Shown in pieces: positions 55,199 to 63,504 of a DNA stretch of 63,632 nt. The notes beneath the pieces are model-generated. The model saw nothing but the letters and a program-made list of their open reading frames with translations. It searched no databases and was not told where the DNA came from. Source of the stretch: CAYZIC01 sp964478335 (GTDB taxonomy: Bacteria > Verrucomicrobiota > Kiritimatiellia > RFP12 > DVOR01); assembly GCA_964478335.1 (NCBI GenBank), contig CAYZIC010000002.1:1-63632 (forward strand), written 5' to 3'. The position numbers and the translations under genes were made by a program. Each line of letters begins with the position of its first letter. Positions within the stretch are counted from its first letter, which is position 1.

Positions 55199-55864
55199 AT
55201 GGTATCTAAAATCCATCTCGATTTGCTCAAAAGTAGCGAACACACCTCCGCGAGTGCGGTGCGTGCGGGCTTTTTGGTGCCGGCGGTTTGCTGTTTGGTG
55301 GCGTTGAGTGCGGTGGCCTTTTGGCTGTCGCAGCTGGGTCACACGGTCGTGCTTGAGTCACAGGTCAAGAGCACCGAGACCGATATTGCCCTCGCGCAGA
55401 GAGCCTACAAGCTCTCTTGTGCCAATCAGTCCAAAGCAAATCTCCTCAAGCAGGAAGTCACGCAGCTGATGCGCTGCAAGCGGGCCCATTCCAACTGGGG
55501 ACAGGCCCTCTCACAAATCGCCTTAAGCGTGTCGCCCGAGATTCAGCTCACGACCATCGAGCTCCTCCCACCTCAACCCTACAATTTGCTCATACCCCGT
55601 TCGCGTACCAAGGCCAAGCTGTGGGGGCAGGCTACGACCACCGAGCCGATGAAGCTCACATTGACCGGTCGCACGACCCAGGCCACGCCCGTCAATCAGC
55701 TGATCTCATTTTTGACCGGCACGACCTGTGAGTCCTTTGTTAAGGATGCGACCATCCCACGGGGTGCTTTTCGCCTTGACGACTACAGCAAGCAGCAGAA
55801 TATGATGCGCTTTACCATCGAGTGCAACTTGGTAGAAAGGTCCTACGAATGCATCCCCAACTAG
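55199..55864 (+). CDS. pilN: PilN-like pilus alignment protein
   Basis: 221 residues. Short cytoplasmic N-terminus, one membrane helix (AGFLVPAVCCLVALSAVAFW, about 22-42), then a periplasmic coiled coil and a compact domain, the PilN plan. Begins 3 bp after the pilM stop with GGGAG before ATG. With PilO it forms the inner-membrane alignment complex that couples PilM to PilP/PilQ. Assignment rests on topology and gene order. Confidence 0.7.
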   Translation: MVSKIHLDLLKSSEHTSASAVRAGFLVPAVCCLVALSAVAFWLSQLGHTVVLESQVKSTETDIALAQRAYKLSCANQSKANLLKQEVTQLMRCKRAHSNWGQALSQIALSVSPEIQLTTIELLPPQPYNLLIPRSRTKAKLWGQATTTEPMKLTLTGRTTQATPVNQLISFLTGTTCESFVKDATIPRGAFRLDDYSKQQNMMRFTIECNLVERSYECIPN

Positions 55865-56487
55865 AAGCACTGGTCAATCGTATCGCCCCGAATAAGCGCC
55901 TCGCCCTAATCATCTCGGCGGCCGGCATCGCAGTGGCCGCATTGGTCTATTTCCTCTTGATCGCCCCACAAACGGAGAAAAATACCGCACTGCGCGAATC
56001 GATCGACTCGCTCTCATCTCGCAGTGCCACGATGAAACGCCTCATCGCCAAGTGTGATGCCTTTGAAAAGGACTACACCGCGATGCAGACGCAGATGACC
56101 GACTTTGCCGACCAGGGACTCATCACCCCGCTGCTCAATTCCTACGCCATGCGCGTCAAGTCATTCCTCGACCCTTTGGCTAAAAAGGCCAAGATCAGCG
56201 CCATCCAAACCAGCGAATGCCAGCAAATCACCCTGCCCATCCCGCCCAAGACGACCATCCCCGAGCAACTCTATATCCGCCAGCCCATCACTTGCCAGGG
56301 CGAGGGATCATTCCTTGATCTCATTGTCTTTATTGAGGCCATCGAGGCGCGTTATGCACTGGCGACCATCACGGGTATCAAAATCACGATTAAAGAGGAC
56401 AATCCCGAGGTGCAGAGCTTTACCCTCACCATCGAATGGCCCTGCAAAGGACCCTCCACCAAACCCCCTGCCAAGAAGAAAAAGTAG
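55849..56487 (+). CDS. pilO: PilO-like pilus alignment protein
   Basis: 212 residues from ATG 55849 (GAAAGG 8 nt before), overlapping pilN by 16 bp, so translation is probably coupled. One membrane helix (LALIISAAGIAVAALVYFLL), a coiled coil, then a periplasmic ferredoxin-like segment ending in a Lys-rich tail (PAKKKK). Partner of PilN; assignment by topology and order. Confidence 0.7.
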   Translation: MHPQLEALVNRIAPNKRLALIISAAGIAVAALVYFLLIAPQTEKNTALRESIDSLSSRSATMKRLIAKCDAFEKDYTAMQTQMTDFADQGLITPLLNSYAMRVKSFLDPLAKKAKISAIQTSECQQITLPIPPKTTIPEQLYIRQPITCQGEGSFLDLIVFIEAIEARYALATITGIKITIKEDNPEVQSFTLTIEWPCKGPSTKPPAKKKK

Positions 56488-56493
56488 TTCGCC

Positions 56494-56922
56494 ATGATCA
56501 ACCCACGCATTCTCTGCCTCATCCTCTGCGCCCTCGCCCCAATCCTCTGGGCGCAAAGCACAGGCACGCCCAGAAACCCATTCTGGCCAATCGGCTATAG
56601 CCAAAAGCAAGACAAGCCAGCTCCCGCAAATACCCCCGTTGCAAAAAAGGCTACCACAGACAAAAAACAGGTTACCGAAGCCGCCAAAAAGGCCTTTATT
56701 AAAAAGGCCCTCAAGTGTTTGCGCATCTCAGGCGTCGTCATCCACGAAGAGGACAACGGCTCCAAAACCCGCACCCTTCTCGTCAATGGCAAAGCCCTCC
56801 GCGAGGGACAATACATCCGCTGGGACTGCGAGGGGCACACCATCGTCGGCAAGGTCACCCAGCACAAAACCGGCCAGCTCTATGTCCAATACTGCTCTCA
56901 CTCTAAATCTAACAAGAAATAA
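56494..56922 (+). CDS. pilP: PilP-like periplasmic linker protein
   Basis: 142 residues. Signal peptide (ILCLILCALAPILWAQ), then RNPFWPIGY, a short motif typical of PilP/GspC-type linkers, a Lys/Ala-rich flexible stretch and a small beta domain (RISGVVIHEEDNGSKTRTLL, GHTIVGKVTQHKTGQLYVQY). No lipobox Cys after the signal peptide. It likely joins the PilN/PilO complex to the secretin encoded next. Confidence 0.65.
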   Translation: MINPRILCLILCALAPILWAQSTGTPRNPFWPIGYSQKQDKPAPANTPVAKKATTDKKQVTEAAKKAFIKKALKCLRISGVVIHEEDNGSKTRTLLVNGKALREGQYIRWDCEGHTIVGKVTQHKTGQLYVQYCSHSKSNKK

Positions 56923-57011
56923 CCCCTACGTCACCTCCCTCTAGCATTGATCACGCACGCGTTATTCTCTCATCCACTGACACCTATTCACCCCTACTTA
57001 AGGAAAACCAC

Positions 57012-58751
57012 ATGAAATCCATCCCGACACTCGCAATCCTCCTCTTGATTGCTCAAACCACAGCCTGGGCTCAAGCACCAGCCCCTGCTCCAGCAACCCC
57101 AGCCCCACCCCCCGTCGTTGCCCCTGCCACCGAATCAGACGCCGCACCGGCTGAGGAGCTCATCATCACCCAATCCGACGACGCATCGGTTGACAAAGCC
57201 TCCGCCTCCGCTGGCGAAGCGCCAGATGCCGACGAAGAGATCCTCGACCTCTCCGACACCGACAGCTCACTCGAAATCTCTCTCGATGACGCCAATGAAG
57301 GCCTCGTCTCCCTTAACTTTGAGGACGCCACCCTCAGTGAAATCATCAAATCCTTTCAAAAGACCGTCAAGGTCAACATCATCACCGGCGATGGCGAAGA
57401 GCTCAAAAAGAAAGTCAGCGTCAAGCTCAACCGCGTCCCCTGGCAGAGTGCATTGACCTCCATCCTCAACGACCGAGGCTTTAAGCTCACCCAAACCGAC
57501 GAAGCCTTTGACATCTATACCGTCTCTCCCAAGCGCGAAGAGATCATCTCGCAAACCTTTGAGCTCAACAACGCCTCCGTCAAGGATGTCGTCAACTTCC
57601 TCAATGGCGTCACCGAGGCAGATGCCAAAAACCCTCAAGCCGCCGCCTCCAAAAAGGCCCCCATTGCCAAGGGCTTCCCCGCCTCCAGCACCGTCGTCGT
57701 CAAGGGCACGACCAAAGAGCTCGACGCCATCGCCAAGCTCATCAAGGTCATTGATAAGCCCGCCACACAAGTCTACATCGACGCTCGATTCGTCCGCCTC
57801 ACCGCCAGCGCCAGCAAGCAGCTCGGTATGAAGTGGAATACCCTCATGAATCAATCCCTCTCCCTCAGCGCATCCGCTGGTATGAGCCGCCATCAAGGTG
57901 CCACCATTACCAATGACGGCGTCGGCACGGTCTTCCCCAATGCTGCAGGCGACATCACCGCAACAGCATCAGACGTCGGTAACATTAGCTACAAGGGTGT
58001 CACTGGCACCCTCAACTACTCCGGTTTGCAGTTGGCTCTAAGCGCCTTCGAGCAAATGGATGGCGCGTCGACCTTCTCCAATCCTAAGATCATCGTCTCC
58101 AACGAAACCCTCGCCACCATCGATATGACCACCAAGTCCCCCGCAGTCAAGGTCAAGGTCCTCGAAGGTGAAGAAACAACCAGCCGCACCTCCATCGAGA
58201 CCGAGCTCATGGTCATCCCTGGTAAGGACGAACCCTGGGTCGGCGAATCCTACTTCAGCTACGGCATCGAGCTCAGCGTGCTCCCCCGCATCTGCCCCGA
58301 TGGCACCATCGCCGTCACCATCAACCCCTCCATCAGCAGCAAGATCGGTGACTACGAGGTCGCCTCATCGAGCGTGGCCGACCAAAATGCCGTCTACTCC
58401 AGATACCCCATCATCAAGATGCAACGCCTCTCCACAGAGTTCACCATGGAGTCTGGCGCCACCGCCGTCATTGGTGGCTTGACCGAAACCTATGAGAATA
58501 ACGTCGAGAGCGGGATTCCCCTCCTCCGCGAAATCCCCTGGGTCGGCCCTCGTCTCTTCGGATGGAAAGGCCGCGAAAAGACCCAAGACGAGATCATCAT
58601 CCTCGTCACCGTCGGGATCGTGCCCTCCAATAAGGATGCAATTGGCAAGCTCACCATGCCCGTCCACTCCGCTCGGACTGGTGCATTGATTGACTCGCTC
58701 AAGGATGCCTCCGTCATCCAAACCCCCGAAATCAGCAACCTTAAGCAGTAG
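57012..58751 (+). CDS. pilQ: type IV pilus secretin PilQ
   Basis: 579 residues. Signal peptide ending AWAQ, a Pro/Ala then acidic linker, STN-type and N1 domains (VKLNRVPWQSALTSILNDRG), and the C-terminal secretin domain with VIGGLTETYENNVESGIPLL and REIPWVGPRLFGWKG, the family signature (G-x-x-PxLxxIPxxGxLF). It forms the outer-membrane pore for the pilus. No AMIN domain. AAGGA precedes ATG. Confidence 0.93.
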   Translation: MKSIPTLAILLLIAQTTAWAQAPAPAPATPAPPPVVAPATESDAAPAEELIITQSDDASVDKASASAGEAPDADEEILDLSDTDSSLEISLDDANEGLVSLNFEDATLSEIIKSFQKTVKVNIITGDGEELKKKVSVKLNRVPWQSALTSILNDRGFKLTQTDEAFDIYTVSPKREEIISQTFELNNASVKDVVNFLNGVTEADAKNPQAAASKKAPIAKGFPASSTVVVKGTTKELDAIAKLIKVIDKPATQVYIDARFVRLTASASKQLGMKWNTLMNQSLSLSASAGMSRHQGATITNDGVGTVFPNAAGDITATASDVGNISYKGVTGTLNYSGLQLALSAFEQMDGASTFSNPKIIVSNETLATIDMTTKSPAVKVKVLEGEETTSRTSIETELMVIPGKDEPWVGESYFSYGIELSVLPRICPDGTIAVTINPSISSKIGDYEVASSSVADQNAVYSRYPIIKMQRLSTEFTMESGATAVIGGLTETYENNVESGIPLLREIPWVGPRLFGWKGREKTQDEIIILVTVGIVPSNKDAIGKLTMPVHSARTGALIDSLKDASVIQTPEISNLKQ

Positions 58752-58775
58752 TATCCTAGTAAGAGGAGTCCCATC

Positions 58776-59867
58776 ATGGCATGCCAAATTGACCGATTCT
58801 TAAACTATCTCGTCTCCGTATCAGGTAGCGACTTGCACCTCTCCGCAGGGCAGTTGCCAGTCATGCGCATCCATGGTGGGCTCGCTCAGCTCCAAGGCGA
58901 ATCCACCCTCACCAGCGAGCGTGTCCTCGACTATCTCAAAGAGATCCTCCCCGAGGAGAATTACCAAGAGCTCACCACCACCTGGGATACCGACTGCGCT
59001 TACGCAATCCCAGGCGTGGCGCGCTTTCGCGTCAATGCCTACAAGGATATGCACGGCTTTTGCTGCGTGCTGCGTACCATCCCGGACAAAATCCCCACCG
59101 CAGACGACCTCAAGCTCCCCCACGCCATCCGTGACCTTTGCCTCCTCTCCAAAGGCCTCGTCGTCGTCACTGGCCCCACGGGCTCAGGTAAATCAACCAC
59201 CCTCGCGGCCATGATCGACCACATCAATACGATCCGTAATGAACACATCATCACGATCGAAGACCCGATTGAATTCGTCCACCAATCCCGCGCCTGCGTT
59301 GTCAACCAGCGCGAAGTCCACCGCGACACCAAATCATTCGGCGCAGCACTCCGCGGCGCCCTCCGTGAAGACCCCGATATCGTCCTCGTCGGCGAAATCC
59401 GCGACCTCGAGACCATGGAAATGGCCATCGAAACCGCCGAAACCGGCCACTTAGTCTTCGCCACGCTCCACACCAATACCGCCACCAGCACCGTCGAGCG
59501 CATGATCGACAAATTCCCTGCAGAACGCCAAAACCAGATCCGCACCATGCTCGCCGATGCCCTCAAAGGCGTCGTCGCCCAGACCCTCTGCAAGAGCCGC
59601 GCCGGAGGTCGAGTCGCCGCATTCGAGATCCTCATTGTCAACACCCCCGTCTCCGCACTCATCCGCGAAGGCAAAACCCACATGCTCGAATCCATCCTCC
59701 AAACCAGCAAGAATATCGGCATGCAGACCTTCTCCGACGAGCTCATCAAGCTCGTCGAGCAAGACCTCATCACCCCAATGGATGCCTATATCAAAGCCGT
59801 TAACAAAGACGAAATCCTCTCCAAATTTAAGTCCCTCGGCTACGACACAGACTTCCTCAATCACTAA
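58776..59867 (+). CDS. pilT: pilus retraction ATPase PilT
   Basis: 363 residues, normal length. N-terminal GSDLHLSAGQLPVMRIHG, Walker A GPTGSGKST (about 133), EDPIEFVH, Walker B DPDIVLVGEIRD, and the His box FATLHTNTA; the AIRNLIRE retraction region reads VSALIREGKTHML. It drives pilus depolymerisation and twitching. Last gene of the pilM operon, AGAGGAG before ATG. Confidence 0.96.
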   Translation: MACQIDRFLNYLVSVSGSDLHLSAGQLPVMRIHGGLAQLQGESTLTSERVLDYLKEILPEENYQELTTTWDTDCAYAIPGVARFRVNAYKDMHGFCCVLRTIPDKIPTADDLKLPHAIRDLCLLSKGLVVVTGPTGSGKSTTLAAMIDHINTIRNEHIITIEDPIEFVHQSRACVVNQREVHRDTKSFGAALRGALREDPDIVLVGEIRDLETMEMAIETAETGHLVFATLHTNTATSTVERMIDKFPAERQNQIRTMLADALKGVVAQTLCKSRAGGRVAAFEILIVNTPVSALIREGKTHMLESILQTSKNIGMQTFSDELIKLVEQDLITPMDAYIKAVNKDEILSKFKSLGYDTDFLNH

Positions 59868-59892
59868 ACGCATACTTTCATAACCCACCCCG

Positions 59893-59934
59893 AGCCCTCG
59901 GCCTGCCCCCTCCCTAGCAGACCGAGGGCTTTTT
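59893..59934 (+). terminator. terminator of the pilM-T operon
   Basis: Stem AGCCCTCGG / CCGAGGGCT followed by TTTT, 25 bp after the pilT stop. Confidence 0.85.
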
Positions 59935-59940
59935 AATCGC

Positions 59941-60052
59941 CCACTAGTGGCTAGTGGCTGGTGGCTAGTGGCTGGTGGCTAGTGGCTAGTGGCTGGTGGC
60001 TAGTGGCTGGTGGCTAGTGGCTCCAAATGTTAAAATTAACATTTGGAGCCAC
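59941..60052. repeat. GGCTAGTGGCTGGT tandem tract ending in a 17-bp-arm palindrome
   Basis: 59946-60020 repeats TGGCTAGTGGC/TGGCTGGTGGC words every 7 bp. At 60017-60052 a perfect inverted repeat follows: GTGGCTCCAAATGTTAA / TTAACATTTGGAGCCAC around AA. Confidence 0.9.
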
Positions 60053-60067
60053 CCCCGTGTCCTACGC

Positions 60068-60195
60068 GACCCGCTCGCGCAGCGAGCCCTGCCACCGGAG
60101 AGCTTGCGACCGAGGTGGCAGGCGTGGCGCAGCCACTCCTCCCGCCGCTAATCCCCAGAGCCCCCACCTCCAATCCCCATCGTCCTGTGGCCGCA
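60068..60195. repeat. 128-bp dispersed repeat, copy 1, made of GNA-loop hairpins
   Basis: Matches 63505-63632 with six differences. Contains GCTCGC-GCA-GCGAGC, TGGC-GCA-GCCA, GCCACC..GGTGGC and TGGCC-GCA-GGCCA (the last extends to 60200). 60196-60470 continues as similar hairpin text (GGGGGC-agaca-GCCCCC) without a gene. Confidence 0.9.
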
Positions 60196-60470
60196 GGCCA
60201 CCAAGGAGAGCCGAGCGCGCGAGGCGAGTTCTGTGCTGAGTTTACTCAGTCGGGGGCATGGGGGCAGACAGCCCCCATCACAGGCCTAGCGTAGCGACGG
60301 CCTGCCTAGGGGTGCGGGGAGCGACGAGCGTCCCCGCGTCTACCCCACCAGCCCTGCCAGCCACACCAGCCCGCCCATACCCCGCGCCAGCCATCCTCGG
60401 AGCCCATCTTCCTCCCCGGGATCCCCAGAGAGCGCAGCGAGCGGCTAAAACGGGCAATACTGGCTCCACC

Positions 60471-60556
60471 AAGAGTCACCTGACCCTCACACCGAGAGTC
60501 ACCTAACCCTCACACCGAGAGTCACCTGACCCCACATCGAGAGTCAGCTGACTCTT
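60471..60556. repeat. array B2: four GTCACCTGAC-type units with 22-23 bp period
   Basis: Units start at 60475, 60498, 60521 and 60543 (23, 23, 22 bp); spacer CCTCACACCGAGA. Same family as array B1 at 3970-4046, opposite orientation. Confidence 0.85.
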
Positions 60557-60605
60557 GATCATGCGCCCCGCCCCCTAAAATTTGCCCGATCCTCAAACAG
60601 GGCAC

Positions 60606-60649
60606 AAAAAAAGCACCCAGGCTTAGCAAAACGCCAAGCCTGAGTGCTT
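60606..60649 (-). terminator. distal terminator downstream of the pilin gene
   Basis: Minus strand AAGCACTCAGGCTT..AAGCCTGGGTGCTT followed by a seven-T run; second terminator after the pilin gene, beyond array C. Confidence 0.75.
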
Positions 60650-60675
60650 AATCAGAGCCTTACCTAACTCTCAGC

Positions 60676-60810
60676 CGCTGGGTTCTAACCCAGAAGGTAA
60701 CAGGATTCCAACCCAGAGACCCGCTGGGTTCTAACCCAGAAGGCAACAGGGTTCCAATCCAAAAGCTCCCAGGGTTCCAATCCAAAATGCAGATGGATCG
60801 TAACCCCGAG
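60676..60810. repeat. array C: six GGNTYNNAAYCC units with 22-24 bp period
   Basis: Cores start at 60681, 60703, 60727, 60750, 60773 and 60795. Two units are perfect hairpins CTGGGTT-ct-AACCCAG; others degrade one arm (GGTTCCAATCC). It lies between two terminators of the pilin gene. Confidence 0.85.
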
Positions 60811-60841
60811 AGACGCCCCTCAGGCACCCTCCCCCAAAAGC

Positions 60842-60872
60842 AAAAGAGCCTGGCGGCATGCCAAGCTCTTTT
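60842..60872 (-). terminator. proximal terminator of the pilin gene
   Basis: Minus strand AAAAGAGCTTGGC..GCCAGGCTCTTTT stem-loop with T-rich flank, about 65 bp after the pilin stop. Confidence 0.75.
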
Positions 60873-60938
60873 ACTTCGGGAGGTGATCTAGCGATCTATA
60901 GGAGGAGAGAGCACTAGATCATCAAAGCGGAGTGCCGA

Positions 60939-61280
60939 TTAGGGATTTGCAGCACTTGGAAGTACGTGATCAGCCTTATCGCAGGTTACCGTACCAGCAG
61001 CAATGTTATACGCACCACCAGCAGGGCACTCTGGCGCTTTCTTAAGGTACTCACCCGTAACCAAAGCAGCGACATCAGCGGGCGCAACGCTTTTATTTTC
61101 CATCATGTATTGCTCGATAGCGCCTTCGATGGTCTTCATGTTGGCGATGCAAGCGTTCTTTTGAGAAACAGCACGTGAACGGACAAAGTTAGGGATTGCG
61201 ACGGCGGCGAGGATGCCGATGATCGCAACGACGATCATGATTTCAACGAGTGTGAAACCTTGTTTAAGTGAACTTTTCAT
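60939..61280 (-). CDS. pilA: type IV major pilin (prepilin)
   Basis: 113 residues. Prepilin leader MKSSLKQG is followed by FTLVEIMIVVAIIGILAAVA, with the cleavage Gly, mature Phe1 and Glu5. The short globular part has Cys pairs (NACIANMK; ECPAGG and VTCDKAD) that may form a disulfide loop. AAGGAA precedes ATG 61280. The size is at the small end, resembling PVC and deltaproteobacterial pilins; a GspG-type pseudopilin is possible, but the context is pilus (PilM-Q, PilT). Driven by a sigma-54 promoter. Confidence 0.92.
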   Translation of the reverse strand: MKSSLKQGFTLVEIMIVVAIIGILAAVAIPNFVRSRAVSQKNACIANMKTIEGAIEQYMMENKSVAPADVAALVTGEYLKKAPECPAGGAYNIAAGTVTCDKADHVLPSAANP

Positions 61281-61355
61281 ATGATTTCCTTTCGGATGGG
61301 TTTTGTTAGCTAACAGATCTTCGCAACGACGGGTTGCGTATCTACTTGTCTAAAA

Positions 61356-61372
61356 AGCAAGGGGCGTGCCAA
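61356..61372 (-). promoter_or_regulatory. sigma-54 promoter of the pilin gene
   Basis: Minus strand TTGGCACGCCCCTTGCT, matching every conserved -24/-12 position. Predicted start near 61345, leader about 65 nt. Confidence 0.85.
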
Positions 61373-61480
61373 CTGACAGCATTTTTACACAATTGGCGAG
61401 ATTTAGGGGGTAAAGAGGTGGCTTTTGGGCAGCTCTGGGCTAGGAGGATTTGATGCACAAGGAGTCGAGCCTCTTGCGGA

Positions 61481-61517
61481 TTCTCATTTTTGAGAATCCT
61501 TTTCTCAAATGTGAGAA
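61481..61517 (-). promoter_or_regulatory. candidate enhancer-binding-protein sites upstream of the pilin promoter
   Basis: Two palindromes with identical arms, TTCTCA-tttt-TGAGAA (61481-61496) and TTCTCA-aatg-TGAGAA (61502-61517), 21 bp apart on the same helix face and about 143 and 165 bp upstream of the predicted start. Confidence 0.6.
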
Positions 61518-62137
61518 CCGCCTAGGAGATAGTGCACAGTGCGCAGGGCGAGCGGTCTGCCAGATCATCTCCCGCAGAGATGCAGAGTGCGCAGAGTCAT
61601 TGCAGCGTCTGCGGCGGCAGTGGCTAGTGGCTAGTGGGAGCCACCCCCCACTGATTTATCGAGCTCGAGTGCTTGTTGCCTGATGCTTGTTGCCTGATGT
61701 GGCAACGCAGTCGCCCCCACCTCCACAGCCCGTAGGCTGGCGAGCACTGCTCGCCCTGCAGAGACTTGTTGAGTTCCGATCTATTTAGGTTAGACCGGTC
61801 GGGGTATAGTGGCAGTCACATGCGAAACGAGCGAACACGCCAACAATCCACACCAAAGCGTCTAGCACTTAGCAAATTAGTCATAACTCACGATTGGCTG
61901 AACAAATAACCCACTATAAAATCGCACAAAAGGCTCTCAAGCAATTCTTTTCAGGAATTATTTAACCAAATTGAATAAGAATACGCCTACTTTCACGATA
62001 TACATTATATAAGGATCATGCAATAAAGTCATGCTAGATTATTTAATCGTCAGATTTTTAATCTACAAGCATCTCTAAATGCTAAAGCCAACCCTTTCGC
62101 AACTAAAATCATCATCCCTCTATCATGGAGTCTTATT
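61518..62137. other. gene-free stretch before the last gene
   Basis: 61567-61740 carries dispersed words (TCTCCCGCAGAGATGCAGAG, GGCTAGTGG, TGCTTGTTGCCTGATG). From about 61800 it is AT-rich. A candidate promoter for the gene at 62138 is TTGGCT (61894), 17-bp spacer, TAAAAT (61917), giving a long leader. Confidence 0.4.
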
Positions 62138-63451
62138 GTGAAAAAATTATTACTATTGTGTGTTACATTTGCTCTGTTGGTTTGTTCGGCAAGGGGAGAA
62201 GTTTCTCTTGAGAGGCTCTCTCAAATGTTTCGATATGAGCCCGTGAATGATTTTGAAAAACAACTACCAAAAATAAGAGATCTCGCACAAAACAATTCAC
62301 TTCATCATCAAGAACAACTTGCATTCTATTACAACAGCGGACGGATGTTTTCTACTCGCAGCCGGATTAATAATAGAAAGCATCAAGACTGGTATGAAGC
62401 CTATAAATGGGCTTCACGTGCTAAAAAAAATGGAAGCCTCGATAAAACGATTGACGAACTTCAAACTGTTCCTTGGTATCAAATCCAAAGACCAAGCCCA
62501 GCGGACTTTCAAGATTACTCTTCTAAAAACCTCTTTGCAGAAAAATACCTACGGAATGGCGAAAGAAACAACCAGGGAGGGAAACGTATAAACACAAACG
62601 AAGAGGTCTCCCTTTTTGAACAAGGCGGATATGACCGTCTAAATAGGATCGAGGATGGGAGATGGTCCAAGGAGCTTTCGGCACGTCTCGTTCCATTCAT
62701 CAATTCTCCCAAGGCAGCACTGGCTTGGTTTGTGGGACAGCGAAAAAAACCAATTAAAGAAGTCTATATTTTAACCCACAAGAGTGAGGATTTTATAATA
62801 TGGCAAGGGCAAACCCCTGTAGGCGGAGGCGTAGATGAATTTTATCAAGGACCATGCGAGAATATTTTAAGCTGGGCGCTTTTGAATGATCGACTAGCTT
62901 TATCTTATATAATGGCAAAACATTATAAGGGGACCAAACAGTTTGACTGGCTCGGGAAAAAAGACAATAACGAGATTCGTCCATTAATGCTAGCGTGGTT
63001 AAGATATGGTGCTCAGCAAGCAGTTGACGATCTTTATAGAGCCCTGTGTGTCGAGCAATATGAAGACGACGGACGCCTAACCCCCTTAACAGAGCTTTTA
63101 GTTGATTACATTGAGAATAACAATACAAATGCTTATTATTTAGCAATGTACCTATTAAAGAAGCATTTTGTCAATCCAAATTATCACATGGGAATCTCTT
63201 TTTGGAAGAAAAGTATCTTTAAGCAAAATATCACAGACGGGGACACTGCGCTTCACGTACTCGCTTGGCGAGGCATGAAAAATCCAGATAGAGCAGAAAA
63301 AGCAATTCGCTTAGTAAGACGATATGGGGGGCGTAATTTACCAAGATCAAGCGAAGATCAAACTCGTCCCTCAGACTTGCTCTCTACTGAAAAATGTCGC
63401 AATGCTTATGGGGAATATCGAGCTAGCTCACTCATGTTTGGAAACCTCTAA
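62138..63451 (+). CDS. secreted protein of unknown function with an ankyrin-like C-terminus
   Basis: 437 residues from GTG 62138 (GGAG 8 nt before), opening a signal peptide (LLLLCVTFALLVCSARG). The body is largely helical; residues about 70-105 (YEAYKWASRAKKNGSLDKTI) recall a Sel1/TPR-type helix pair. Residues about 365-425 read like ankyrin repeats (DGDTALHVLAWRGMKNPDRA, then RLVRRYGGRNLPR). The gene is AT-rich compared with its neighbours and stands alone, so recent acquisition is possible. No enzymatic motif seen; function unknown. Confidence 0.75.
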   Translation: MKKLLLLCVTFALLVCSARGEVSLERLSQMFRYEPVNDFEKQLPKIRDLAQNNSLHHQEQLAFYYNSGRMFSTRSRINNRKHQDWYEAYKWASRAKKNGSLDKTIDELQTVPWYQIQRPSPADFQDYSSKNLFAEKYLRNGERNNQGGKRINTNEEVSLFEQGGYDRLNRIEDGRWSKELSARLVPFINSPKAALAWFVGQRKKPIKEVYILTHKSEDFIIWQGQTPVGGGVDEFYQGPCENILSWALLNDRLALSYIMAKHYKGTKQFDWLGKKDNNEIRPLMLAWLRYGAQQAVDDLYRALCVEQYEDDGRLTPLTELLVDYIENNNTNAYYLAMYLLKKHFVNPNYHMGISFWKKSIFKQNITDGDTALHVLAWRGMKNPDRAEKAIRLVRRYGGRNLPRSSEDQTRPSDLLSTEKCRNAYGEYRASSLMFGNL

Positions 63452-63504
63452 ACCTGATGGGAGTCGTCAAAACCAATCGACGAATGCAGGCGCCCCCGCT
63501 CCTA

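Noticed and set aside
59941..60470. Possible insertion sequence or MITE
   Set aside because: No transposase fragment, terminal inverted repeats with target duplication, or defined ends; only tandem and hairpin repeats.
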